Part shown: positions 36,707 through 45,227 of the stretch, piece by piece
Layout of the letters: each line of letters begins with the position of its first letter
Numbering within the stretch: position 1 is the stretch's first letter
NCBI GenBank assembly: GCA_050943135.1
Contig: JBMNOP010000002.1
Span: 211,919-275,918 of the forward strand
Direction of reading: 5' to 3'
Origin: RUG695 sp050943135
GTDB lineage: Bacteria; Planctomycetota; Planctomycetia; Pirellulales; Thermoguttaceae
DNA length: 64,000 bases
The notes under the pieces: model-generated
Told to the model about the DNA's origin: nothing
The model's input: the letters and a program-made list of their open reading frames with translations, nothing else
Database searches by the model: none
Position numbers and translations under genes: made by a program

Positions 36707-37489
36707 TCACGACTTCCAATCCGACCCCCGCGCAACGCCGACCGATTTCTGTTCGTTCGGCAGAAAGAGGGGGACAAGCGCCACAACCAGAGAACCTCCG
36801 GCAAGGAGACCGAAAAAGGTTGTCAATATGCGGTGGCTGACGACGAGAGAGTCATACTTGTCGTAAAAATTATCGCTGAAATCGAGTCCGGTTTTCAGGT
36901 AATCGAAATAATCCACCGCATAAGCCGGAAGCATCAGATCGATCACCGTGTCGTTCACGATGTAATTGTCTTTGGTGATGAAGAAGTAGGCGTCTTCTTC
37001 CTCGATCGGGCTGGAATCACGCTGAATCAACCTCCCCTTGTCGAGGTAATAGCGCTGAATATTCAGCACGTCGATCAGTTTCGGGGGATTCCAGATTTTA
37101 TAGGCAAAAAGGGCAGAGAAGAGGATAAAACCAAACGTCCCGGCAATAACCAATCCTTTGCGTGCCGCGGGGAACTTCCCCGTTTTCGGACGTCGCCCCG
37201 AGGCCGCCCTTTTATTCTTTTTCTTTTCCCTCAAATCCGACACCGATTCAGATGTCACCACGAGAGTGGCGCCAACCTTTTCGGCCCCGGGTGCCACCGG
37301 TTCGGACACCGCGGAGTCGGAAATGGTCGACGTGTCGGAAGATTCCCAAAGAGGAAGACGCTTGATTTTGAGCATCGAGGGAATATCAAGCTGTCGACCG
37401 CACGAACACTCGATAACCCGGCCTGCCTGAGAGGTTTCGATCGGATGTTCGGCACCGCACCGACAAGTGAGCTTATAGCATTGACTCAT
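36707..37489 (-). CDS. Zinc-ribbon membrane protein of unknown function
   Basis: 260 aa from ATG 37489 (GAGG five bases upstream; ATG 37492 is adjacent). The N-terminus is a small zinc ribbon, CRCG...CSCG (about 9-32), typical of planctomycete membrane proteins. A basic Lys/Arg-rich linker precedes membrane helix 1 (about 111-130); a soluble middle part of about 90 residues follows, then helix 2 near the C-terminus. No family function is known to me. First gene of the purH transcript, with its own promoter at 37569-37597. Confidence 0.7.
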   Translation of the reverse strand: MSQCYKLTCRCGAEHPIETSQAGRVIECSCGRQLDIPSMLKIKRLPLWESSDTSTISDSAVSEPVAPGAEKVGATLVVTSESVSDLREKKKNKRAASGRRPKTGKFPAARKGLVIAGTFGFILFSALFAYKIWNPPKLIDVLNIQRYYLDKGRLIQRDSSPIEEEDAYFFITKDNYIVNDTVIDLMLPAYAVDYFDYLKTGLDFSDNFYDKYDSLVVSHRILTTFFGLLAGGSLVVALVPLFLPNEQKSVGVARGSDWKS

Positions 37490-37568
37490 CATTTCCTCAA
37501 AACGAACCACCTCCCCACCCCCCGGCAAGAGCCAAACATTTACCGGGAAAGATGAGGAATTCGGATCC

Positions 37569-37597
37569 CATTATACCACCCCTCCCCCGGTGCGTCT
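37569..37597 (-). promoter_or_regulatory. Promoter of the zinc-ribbon/purH unit
   Basis: On the minus strand TAGACG (37592-37597), 17 bases, perfect TATAAT (37569-37574), leaving a leader of about 75 bases. Confidence 0.65.
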
Positions 37598-37654
37598 ATA
37601 CCTAAACGCGGGCTTCCGTCCGATCTTCGGGCAGGAGTGCCTTGTCAAAAATGC

Positions 37655-37683
37655 TTGACATCGGTCGCAACGTCAACGATAAT
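37655..37683 (+). promoter_or_regulatory. Promoter of the YVTN/di-haem gene
   Basis: Perfect TTGACA (37655-37660), 17 bases, GATAAT (37678-37683). It forms a divergent promoter pair with the purH unit and lies inside the in-frame sequence upstream of ATG 37753, which supports that later start. Confidence 0.65.
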
Positions 37684-37752
37684 CTGGGGAGGGAGCGGGC
37701 TATCGAATCGCCCTTCGTCCGAACAAATCCTCAATGGCAACTAAAGAAAACA

Positions 37753-39735
37753 ATGCGGTATATTTCTCTCATTCTTCTGCTCCTTTCCCTCGTCGCGACG
37801 GTCCACGGCGACGAGTCGCACCCCCTTTCCCCATGCGATATCCTCCTTGACCGCGAGGGAACCCATCTCTACTTGCTCGAAAAGGACGCCATGCAACTTC
37901 GGGTTCGCGCCAAAGGGGGGCAACACCCCGACGAAACCCTGCCTCTGCCGATCGAACCGGTTCGGATGACCTTCCTGCCGGACGAAAAAATCGTTGCGGT
38001 TGTCGGCGGTATCGGCGAGGGGAAACTCCTCCTGATCCGGGTCAGGGACGATGATGGGCAGCCGACCTCTCCGAGTCTCGAAAAGAGCTTTTTCGCGGGC
38101 CATTCCCCCAGCGACGCGGCCGCCGCCCGGCGCGACGGAGAACTTCGCCTTTACGTGGCCGATCGATTCGCCGGCCAGGTTCGGGAAATCGACGGCAAAA
38201 CGGGCGAGACCCTCCGCGTTTTCGAAGGCGGGCGCGAACCGATGGCTCTTAAAGTGACACCGGATCAAAAGACACTCGTCGTGGCCAACCTACTGCCCGA
38301 ACATCGGGCCGACACCTCGTTCACCACTTCGCGGGTACGGCTGATCGACCTGGAGAGCGGCAGCGTGACACCGATCAACCTGTACAACGGTACCGCGAAC
38401 CTATACGACCTCGACATTTCCCCCGACGGACGATTCGCGATCGTTTCCGGGACCAACGCCAACTACCAAACCGTCACCAGCCAGGTGATCGACGGTTGGA
38501 TTGTCAATAACATCATCTCGGTCATCGATATTCCGGCGAAAAAGTTCGTCAAGATGATCCCTCTCGACAACACCCACCGCGGCGCGCCGAACCCATGGGG
38601 CGTCGCCTTCGGCAAAGACGGGAAATATATCGCGATCGCTCTTTCCGGAAGCGGCGAGGTCCTCTTCCTTTCGGTTGAAAGCCTCATGGCAATCATTCGG
38701 TCGAAACTGGGCGAGGAGCCTCCATCGGCCGAAACGAGGGCGGCCGATCCGCTCCGATACCGCGTACAAACCGGGCTCCGCGGAACGCGGCGTCTTGTGC
38801 TGCGAGGAAACACGGTCTGGGTCATCGGTTATTATGACGACGCGATCGCAAAGGTAACCCTCGATGTGATTCCCCCTTACGGGAAACCGTATTTTGATGC
38901 CCACACCGTACCGGAAATACCAGACACCGACCTGGCAGAAAAAAACGCCCGTCTTGCAAACGACACGAACGCCGAGAACACAGACTCCGCCTGGATTCCC
39001 CTCCCCTCCTTCTCGCCGAGACCGGGGATCGAGTTTACCCGCGCCTTTATGCGGCTCGGTCCGAAACCGCCCGAGACGATTCTGCGGCGGGGGGAATATC
39101 TTCTCAGCGACGCGCTCTATTGCGAAGAGCATTGGCAGAGCTGTATTACATGCCACCCCGAAGGTCGTGTGGATGCGTTAAGTTGGGACTTGGAAAACGA
39201 CGGGGTGGGAAACCCAAAGAATACCAAGAGTCTTCTCTACGCACACGAAACTCCGCCGTCGATGATCACCGGCGTACGAGCCGATGCCGAAACCGCGGTC
39301 CGCGCCGGGGTCAAACATATTCTTTTCGGCTCCCTGCCGGAAGAAGATTACATCGCCATGGACGAATACCTCAAGTCGCTTCGTCCCGTCCCCTCTCCCC
39401 ATTTGGAAGCCGGGGAACTGAGTCGGTCGGCCCGTCGCGGCAAAATCCTTTTCGAAAGTTCACGTACCCGCTGTGCGAGCTGTCACCCGGAACCCTTCTT
39501 TACCGATCTGTCGATGCACGCGACCGGATCGCAGGATTTCAACGAACCGCGCACACGATTCGATACACCGACTCTCTGCGAAGTCTGGAGAACCGCCCCC
39601 TATTTGAGCACCGGGCACTGGACGACGGTACGCGAGATGCTCATCGAAGGAAAACATGGCAACCGGGACGGCCTCCTGGACGAACTTTCGCCGGAAGAAC
39701 TCGACGACTTGATCGAATATGTACTCTCCCTCTAA
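37753..39735 (+). CDS. Secreted YVTN beta-propeller / di-haem cytochrome c protein
   Basis: 660 aa from ATG 37753. Signal peptide (1-20, ending VHGDE). Residues about 25-420 form beta-propeller repeats (DLDISPDGRFAIVSG, NPWGVAFGKDGKYIAIA). The C-terminal part has two haem sites, CITCH and CASCH, with the cytochrome c peroxidase/MauG-like layout (a helix before each and a distal Met region). It is predicted periplasmic and to move electrons, but no partner enzyme is next to it. The final 60 residues are helical (LSPEELDDLIEYVLSL). Confidence 0.85.
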   Translation: MRYISLILLLLSLVATVHGDESHPLSPCDILLDREGTHLYLLEKDAMQLRVRAKGGQHPDETLPLPIEPVRMTFLPDEKIVAVVGGIGEGKLLLIRVRDDDGQPTSPSLEKSFFAGHSPSDAAAARRDGELRLYVADRFAGQVREIDGKTGETLRVFEGGREPMALKVTPDQKTLVVANLLPEHRADTSFTTSRVRLIDLESGSVTPINLYNGTANLYDLDISPDGRFAIVSGTNANYQTVTSQVIDGWIVNNIISVIDIPAKKFVKMIPLDNTHRGAPNPWGVAFGKDGKYIAIALSGSGEVLFLSVESLMAIIRSKLGEEPPSAETRAADPLRYRVQTGLRGTRRLVLRGNTVWVIGYYDDAIAKVTLDVIPPYGKPYFDAHTVPEIPDTDLAEKNARLANDTNAENTDSAWIPLPSFSPRPGIEFTRAFMRLGPKPPETILRRGEYLLSDALYCEEHWQSCITCHPEGRVDALSWDLENDGVGNPKNTKSLLYAHETPPSMITGVRADAETAVRAGVKHILFGSLPEEDYIAMDEYLKSLRPVPSPHLEAGELSRSARRGKILFESSRTRCASCHPEPFFTDLSMHATGSQDFNEPRTRFDTPTLCEVWRTAPYLSTGHWTTVREMLIEGKHGNRDGLLDELSPEELDDLIEYVLSL

Positions 39736-40335
39736 TCGATAAACACACGGTGAGCTTTTCCGAAAAGCGGGTCAGCGCCAAGAACAAAGGGAATGGCTCC
39801 AAACACACAACGGGTATACACGGAGGTAGTTTATCGCTATTTTCTGCCTCGGCACACGGAATGAAAACGAAAAAAAGCCACCGGGCCGACGATCTTCCGG
39901 GCAATCTCCATTGGGGGGAACCGGCAAGGCTCGGGCTACCGGGCCGATTGGCGGGGATCCAAAGCATATCATTCGAAAAAGACGAGTTCCCGATGGAACA
40001 GCAACCGTCCGGAAAAAAAACTCTCTTTCAACCGTTTCAGACCCCGTACCGAGAAATGATCATAAAGACCTCCGGAACAGATCAAAAGAAGGACGGTATG
40101 AAAACCATCCTCGCCATACTTCTCTCAACAATCGAGCCGAGGGGATGTTAATCCCCGTCCCTCACACCCCTCGTGTGTACCCGTTCATTGTGACTGATCT
40201 TGTTACATACTTGTGTGTCGGGATACGGCTTTTGCTGTCCTTGGGGGGTTCCGGCCTTACCGTCCAATCGTTCGCACGGCATCTTGATGTGGCCGATCTT
40301 GCAGTCATTGCCCCGTCTGCGAATGATTTTGTTTG
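39736..40335. other. Intergenic stretch before the transposon
   Basis: No gene is supported. A small hairpin GGGGAT-GTTA-ATCCCC is at 40141-40156. The last part (about 40157-40335) would have joined the sequence at 45027 before the transposon came in. Confidence 0.5.
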
Positions 40336-40343
40336 GCTTCTTC
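40336..40343. repeat. Left 8-bp target-site duplication
   Basis: GCTTCTTC directly precedes the left terminal repeat of the transposon; the identical 8 bases follow its right end at 45019-45026. IS256-family elements make 8-9-bp duplications. Confidence 0.9.
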
Positions 40344-41617
40344 GATAGTGTCAGGAATCTTTCGCAAATTTGTTTTTACCACTCGGTTGACCGTCGGCTA
40401 GCCGACGGTCAATTCGTCTCGTTCTGCGTCCATCTCCCAAAGATGATCCATATTCATATAGCGTTTAGTCCCCCATTCGGAAACGGCAACATGCCTGAGC
40501 CTGGCACATACCAACATCAGCGCACTCTGGCCGTCCGGAAACGCTTCAATCGCCCTCGTCCGGCGTTTTATCTCCCGAATGACCCGCTCAAGCAGGTTAT
40601 TGGTTCGGAGGCGAGTCCAATGCTGACTCGGAAATTCCATAAACGTCAGCGTCTCTTCTATGCTCTCTTCAACCTTCCTGGCCGCGGTGGAGAGTCTCAT
40701 CTCACGGAGTTGTGAGGCCACTTGCTTTGCCTTGACTCGAGCCGTTTCCTTGCTCTCCTGAGAGTGAATCGCCTTCAACATCATGGAAACCGCCCGAACC
40801 TTTCCACGCGGGATGACAGAAAATACGTTCCGGTAAAAATGGACAATGCAACGTTGATAGCGTGAGTCCGGAAAAACCTCGTTAATCGTCTCAAGCATGC
40901 CGAGATTCTTGTCGCCGACAAAAAGACGAACTCCCTTGAGACCTCTTTCTTTCAGCCAGACAAAAAAAGAACGCCAACTCTCATGGTCTTCTTTCATCCC
41001 TTCCGCCGCGCCGAGAATCTCACGATGGCCATCGCTGTCAACGCCTATGGCAAGAAGAATGGAGACATTCCGAATCTCGCCGCCCCAACTGCGCTTGAGA
41101 TAGGCGCCGTCCAGATAAACATAGGCATATTCGCCGGTAAGCGGACGACTGCGCCACGACTCGATGTGCTCATAGGCCTTCTTGTTCAGATGACTGATCG
41201 TGCCCGGAGAGACTTTGGTCCCCCAGAGAGCTTCCGTGATGTCTTCAATGCGGCAAGCGGAAACCCCGGCAAGATACATCTCAATAAGCGCCTCTTCCAC
41301 GGATGGCTCGCGCCGACGATAGTGTTCGATGATCGCTGTCTCAAACTGAACCCCCTTCAATTTGGGAATGTGCAGCGTCACGTCGCCGGACGTCGTAGTA
41401 AAGTTGCGATCATAATGCCCGGATCGATAACCGTTCCTTCCACGCTGGTTCTCACTAAATTTTTCAATTCCCCCTTCAACGCGGATTCATTAAGTTGTAC
41501 AATGGTGTCAGACATGGTTTGCGCTCCTCGGTTTTTTGTTGTTGAAAATTCAATTTTATCGAGTAGCGTAGACCATGTCTACTTTCTTGCAATTTACGAA
41601 ACTTATTTTACGTTATC
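40344..41617 (-). mobile_element. IS256-family insertion sequence copy
   Basis: 1274 bp. Left end GATAGTGTCAGGAATCTTTC and right end (inward) GATAACGTAAAATAAGTTTC share about two thirds of positions. The only gene is a damaged transposase. No 8-bp duplication surrounds this copy alone; the base pairs after 41617 differ from those before 40344. Confidence 0.8.
40398..41515 (-). pseudogene. IS256-family (mutator type) transposase, broken by an internal deletion and frameshift
   Basis: The DDE transposase from VTLHIPKLKG to the C-terminus (328 codons, open from 41381) is well preserved: YVYLDGAYLK (first Asp), FVGDKNLGM (second Asp) and the LLERVIREIKRRTRAI region (Glu). The true start ATG 41515 gives MSDTIVQLNESALKGELKNL in another frame and stops near 41382. 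The segment with GYRSGHYDRNFTTTSGD is present in the third frame. Compared with normal IS256 transposases about 30 residues are missing after NLVRTSV, and the frame is lost. A separate protein from 41381 would lack the DNA-binding N-terminus. Confidence 0.85.
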
Positions 41618-41658
41618 TCGATGTTTAACAAAGCAATACACTTGAGGAAAGCACATAA

Positions 41659-42381
41659 ATGTCATTCTTTAAAAATACACGCAAGCCAAAAGGGTTGGGC
41701 GGAAAGATTATGGTTGTCATGATGAATTTAGTGCATAGTGCGTTGGCGGATTGGGGACTTCAATATCTGAATATTCCGACCGATGCCGACATTTTAGATG
41801 TTGGGTGTGGCGGTGGTGCAAATATCAGGAAGCTCTTGAAATTATCTCCAAATGGTACGGTGAAGGGCATTGATTATTCTGAAATCAGCGTGGAAATGGC
41901 CCGAAAGGTAAATGCAAAAGAAATTCAGTCCGGGCGTTGTGAGGTACTCCAAGCAAACGTTATGGAACTACCATTTGACGATAATTCCTTCGATATCGTA
42001 ACCGCTTTCGAAACTGTATATTTTTGGTCGGATCTGCCAGAGAGCTTTAAAAAAATATGCCATGTAATGAAAATCGGTGGAACTTTCTTTATTTGCAATG
42101 AATCCAACGGTGAAACAGACAAGGACGATAAGTGGGTTAAATCCATCGGAGATATGACGATACATACAGGAGAACAAATAAAGGAAGTTATACTTCAAGC
42201 AGGATTCTCTGATGTTCAGATTCAAAAGAACAGGAAAGGCTGGCTCTGTGTGACAGCGAGAAAAGGAGAAAGAGGCAACAACAGGGCAAAAGTAAAACCT
42301 TATTCGAAAAGCGAGGCAATATCTGATGAAGCAATACAATATAACGGGAATGAGCTGTGCCGCCTGCAGTGCCAGAATTGA
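41659..42381 (+). CDS. Class I SAM-dependent methyltransferase (transposon cargo)
   Basis: 240 aa. SAM-binding motif I ILDVGCGGGANI (about 44-55), acidic end of strand 2 (KGIDYSEISV), and NSFDIVTAFETVYFW (motif IV). It belongs to the methyltransferase 11 group. The last 35 residues, past WLCVTARKGE, are out of family and overlap the start of the ATPase gene by 56 bases, so the ancestral stop may have been lost. It is preceded by AGGAAAG about 11 bases before the ATG. Substrate unknown. Low G+C cargo of the transposon; similar pairs with heavy-metal ATPases are known in clostridia. Confidence 0.85.
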   Translation: MSFFKNTRKPKGLGGKIMVVMMNLVHSALADWGLQYLNIPTDADILDVGCGGGANIRKLLKLSPNGTVKGIDYSEISVEMARKVNAKEIQSGRCEVLQANVMELPFDDNSFDIVTAFETVYFWSDLPESFKKICHVMKIGGTFFICNESNGETDKDDKWVKSIGDMTIHTGEQIKEVILQAGFSDVQIQKNRKGWLCVTARKGERGNNRAKVKPYSKSEAISDEAIQYNGNELCRLQCQN

Positions 42382-44797
42382 AAAAGCTGTTCTCGGAGTT
42401 GAAGGCGTTACAGCATGCTCCGTGAGCTTGCTTACAAACTCAATGGGTGTTGAGGGTATGGCCAGCGACAGCGCTATCCTATCAGCGGTGAAAAAGGCGG
42501 GATATGACGCGTCGAAAAAGGACGGCGGACAGAAAAGCGAAAACAGGGATGAGGACTTGCTGGCTGATAAGGATACCCCCATACTCCTAAAGCGTCTGAT
42601 TTCATCCCTTGCTTTTTTGCTGCTTCTTATGTACGTGTCAATGGGACACGTTATGTGGAGCCTTCCTCTGCCGTCTTTCTTTGACAATAATCCCATTGCG
42701 ATCGGAATTGTGCAAATGGCACTGTGCGTGATTGTAATGGTCATCAATCAAAAATTCTTTACCAACGGATTCAAAGGCTTGATCCACTGCTTTCCGAACA
42801 TGGACACGCTTGTATCTCTCGGCTCGGCTGCTTCTTTTGTATACAGCATGTACGCTCTGCTGGCAATGACGGTTTCTGCAACTCCGGAACGACATCTTCA
42901 TGAGCTTTATTTTGATTCGGCGGCAATGATCCTCGTTCTCATCACATTTGGCAAGATGTTGGAGGCCCGGTCAAAAGGCAAAACCACCAATGCGCTGAAA
43001 AGCCTGATAAGCCTTGCTCCGAAAACAGCAACGATTCTCCGTAGAGAAAAAGAAATCAGCATAGACATCGAAGACGTCCGAAAAGGAGACATTTTCGTTG
43101 TCCGTCCCGGAGAAAGCATCCCGGTTGACGGTATCGTTGTCGAGGGATATAGCGCCGTTGACGAGTCGGCTTTGACCGGGGAAAGCATCCCCGTGGATAA
43201 AAATACAGGAGATACGGTCACCGGCGCAACGATCAACCGTTCCGGTTATATTCAGTGTGAAGCGATCCGCGTCGGAAAGGACACCACTCTTTCGCAGGTT
43301 ATCAAAATGGTGAGTGAGGCAGCGGCGACGAAAGGCCCCATTGCAAAAGCAGCAGACAAGGTTGCCGGTGTGTTTGTTCCGGTTGTCCTGTTCGTAGCCG
43401 TTGTTGTCTTTGCCGCATGGCTCCTGACCGGCGCCGAAGTCGGTTTTGCACTTGCCCGATCGATATCCGTGCTTGTGATCAGTTGTCCTTGCGCTCTCGG
43501 CCTTGCCACACCGGTTGCAATCATGGTTGGCAACGGTAAGGGGGCTAAGAATGGGATGCTTTTCAAAACAGCAGCATCGCTTGAGACGGCAGGAAAAACA
43601 CAGGTTGTTGTTTTGGATAAAACAGGAACGATCACCAAGGGTGAACCCGAAGTCACGGATATCGTCGGAGAAGCGGAACTGCTCATGCTGGCATACAGTC
43701 TTGAAAGAAAGAGCGAACATCCGCTTGCAAAAGCCATCGTAAAAAAAGCGGAAGAGGCCGGTATCGATTATGCCGAAACCCGTAATTTTGAGATATTTCC
43801 GGGCGGCGGTTTGTCCGGTGTTATAGAAGAACAAACCGTTTACGGCGGAAATGCGGACTTTGTGGGCAAAGCAACTGTGATCGAGCCTGAAATGCTTGCG
43901 ATTGCAGAGAATTTTGCCAATGAGGGCAAAACGCCGATTTTCTTTGCAAAAGAAAATGGGCTTATCGGCATTATCGCGATTGCCGATACGATTAAGGCGG
44001 ATAGCAGACAGGCAATAAGCGAACTGGAAAACATGGGAATTCGCATTATCATGCTGACCGGAGATAATGAAAAAACAGCAGAAGCAATCGGCAAACAAGC
44101 TGGCGTGAATGCTGTCATTGCAGGGGTCAAACCCGACGGGAAAGAGGCCGTTATACGGAGTTTACAAAATGATGGCATTGTAACAATGGTCGGCGACGGC
44201 ATCAATGACGCACCTGCGCTTACCAGAGCCGATGTCGGTATCGCTATAGGCGCCGGAACCGACGTCGCTATCGACGCAGCAGATGTGGTGCTGATGAACA
44301 GCCGCCTCACGGATGTCCCCGCGGCCGTTCGCCTCAGCCGCACTACATTGCAGACGATTCATCAAAATCTATTTTGGGCGCTGATTTATAACATGATCTG
44401 CATTCCTGTTGCAGCAGGAGTGTTTGTATGGGCAGGATTGACATTGAGTCCCACGCTTGGTGCAGCGGCCATGAGCTTGTCGAGCTTCTGCGTTGTAACA
44501 AACGCACTAAGGCTGAATTTGTGTGATATTCATTCGGATAGGCGCGACAGGAGAATAAAGCAGAAACCAGGAAAAGAGGGAAAAACAATGGAAAAGATAA
44601 TAAAAATAGAAGGCATGTTATGCCCACACTGCGAAGCAAGGGTGAAACAAGCGCTTGAGGAGCTTGATGGAGTGAGTGAAGCTATCGTCCGTCATACAGA
44701 AGGGACGGCCATTGTAAAACTGTCTGCCCAGGTTGCGAACAGCGTTCTGGCACGCGCTATCACGGATAATGGATATAAGGTGATGGAAATAAAGTAA
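42326..44797 (+). CDS. copA: Copper-transporting P1B-type ATPase with fused C-terminal CopZ-like domain
   Basis: 823 aa. N-terminal heavy-metal domain GMSCAACSARIE (Cys 11, 14), membrane helices, SCPCALGLATP (CPC transport motif, copper/silver group), DKTGTIT phosphorylation site, SEHPLAKAIV, GDGINDAPAL. The C-terminal 69 residues (755-823) form a second heavy-metal domain, GMLCPHCEAR, after a basic linker. That part begins at an internal ATG (44588) with AGAGGG seven bases upstream, so a free CopZ-like chaperone may also be made. It would export Cu(I). The gene is cargo of the transposon and AT-rich. Confidence 0.95.
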   Translation: MKQYNITGMSCAACSARIEKAVLGVEGVTACSVSLLTNSMGVEGMASDSAILSAVKKAGYDASKKDGGQKSENRDEDLLADKDTPILLKRLISSLAFLLLLMYVSMGHVMWSLPLPSFFDNNPIAIGIVQMALCVIVMVINQKFFTNGFKGLIHCFPNMDTLVSLGSAASFVYSMYALLAMTVSATPERHLHELYFDSAAMILVLITFGKMLEARSKGKTTNALKSLISLAPKTATILRREKEISIDIEDVRKGDIFVVRPGESIPVDGIVVEGYSAVDESALTGESIPVDKNTGDTVTGATINRSGYIQCEAIRVGKDTTLSQVIKMVSEAAATKGPIAKAADKVAGVFVPVVLFVAVVVFAAWLLTGAEVGFALARSISVLVISCPCALGLATPVAIMVGNGKGAKNGMLFKTAASLETAGKTQVVVLDKTGTITKGEPEVTDIVGEAELLMLAYSLERKSEHPLAKAIVKKAEEAGIDYAETRNFEIFPGGGLSGVIEEQTVYGGNADFVGKATVIEPEMLAIAENFANEGKTPIFFAKENGLIGIIAIADTIKADSRQAISELENMGIRIIMLTGDNEKTAEAIGKQAGVNAVIAGVKPDGKEAVIRSLQNDGIVTMVGDGINDAPALTRADVGIAIGAGTDVAIDAADVVLMNSRLTDVPAAVRLSRTTLQTIHQNLFWALIYNMICIPVAAGVFVWAGLTLSPTLGAAAMSLSSFCVVTNALRLNLCDIHSDRRDRRIKQKPGKEGKTMEKIIKIEGMLCPHCEARVKQALEELDGVSEAIVRHTEGTAIVKLSAQVANSVLARAITDNGYKVMEIK

Positions 44798-44938
44798 ACG
44801 AAGCATACCTGCGGTTTCGAGATCCATCTTTTTCAAAGCGTTTGTTTGTCATCCGCCTTTTTTTTCGGGGCTTGAAAAGACTTGTTCCCCATAACATGTT
44901 CGATCTTGCAAGCATCATCTATTGCCGTTCCTTATCAA

Positions 44939-45018
44939 GATAACGTAAAATAAGAACCAATCCTAAAAACCATGTTTTATTTCATATTGCCAATTTGCGA
45001 AACTTATTTTACGTTATC
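44939..45018. repeat. 80-bp IS-end remnant with perfect inverted termini
   Basis: Starts GATAACGTAAAATAAG and ends CTTATTTTACGTTATC (16-bp perfect inverted pair). The right side, read inward, matches the right end of the IS256 copy at nearly all of 28 positions (GATAACGTAAAATAAGTTTCG, then AAATTG). It is MITE-like and forms the right boundary of the composite transposon. Confidence 0.85.
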
Positions 45019-45026
45019 GCTTCTTC
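45019..45026. repeat. Right 8-bp target-site duplication
   Basis: GCTTCTTC, identical to 40336-40343, immediately after the right transposon end. Confidence 0.9.
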
Positions 45027-45158
45027 ACCTTGCGGTTGTAGCCACCCTCGGATTCCATCTTGCGATCGACATAATCGCCGTTTGGAAGTCCGCATTGTCG
45101 TGCCCTACGCGCACTTTGGGAGTTTCGCCCGTCAGATGTTCGCCAACGCCCGGCGCAC

Positions 45159-45191
45159 AAAAAACGGACGCCCGCTCGGTGTGGACGTCCG
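45159..45191 (-). terminator. Intrinsic terminator of the five-gene carbohydrate operon
   Basis: On the minus strand CGGACG (45186-45191) pairs with CGTCCG (45165-45170) over a 15-base loop and is followed by six T residues (45164-45159). It lies about 37 bases after the stop of the glycosidase-like gene. A weaker GGGG/CCCC hairpin with TTTTT sits just before it. Confidence 0.8.
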
Positions 45192-45227
45192 CGAGAGAAA
45201 AAGGGGGGTTCGGCACTGCCCCGCCGG

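Larger units (their letters stand above)
40344..45018. mobile_element. Composite IS256-type transposon carrying a methyltransferase and a copper ATPase
   Basis: 4675 bp. The left end is GATAGTGTCAGG, the right end is ACTTATTTTACGTTATC; both read as IS256-family terminal repeats, starting GATA inward. The unit is bounded by GCTTCTTC on both sides. Inside are an IS256 copy (40344-41617), two cargo genes on the plus strand and an 80-bp IS-end remnant. The cargo is visibly richer in A+T and uses Firmicutes-like codons (AAA, GAA, ATT) compared with the host genes. The 8-bp duplication shows that IS plus cargo were inserted in one event. Confidence 0.85.

Noticed and set aside
40141..40156. Small hairpin GGGGAT-GTTA-ATCCCC as a terminator
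   Set aside because: No T-run follows on either strand and the nearest gene ends 400 bases away.
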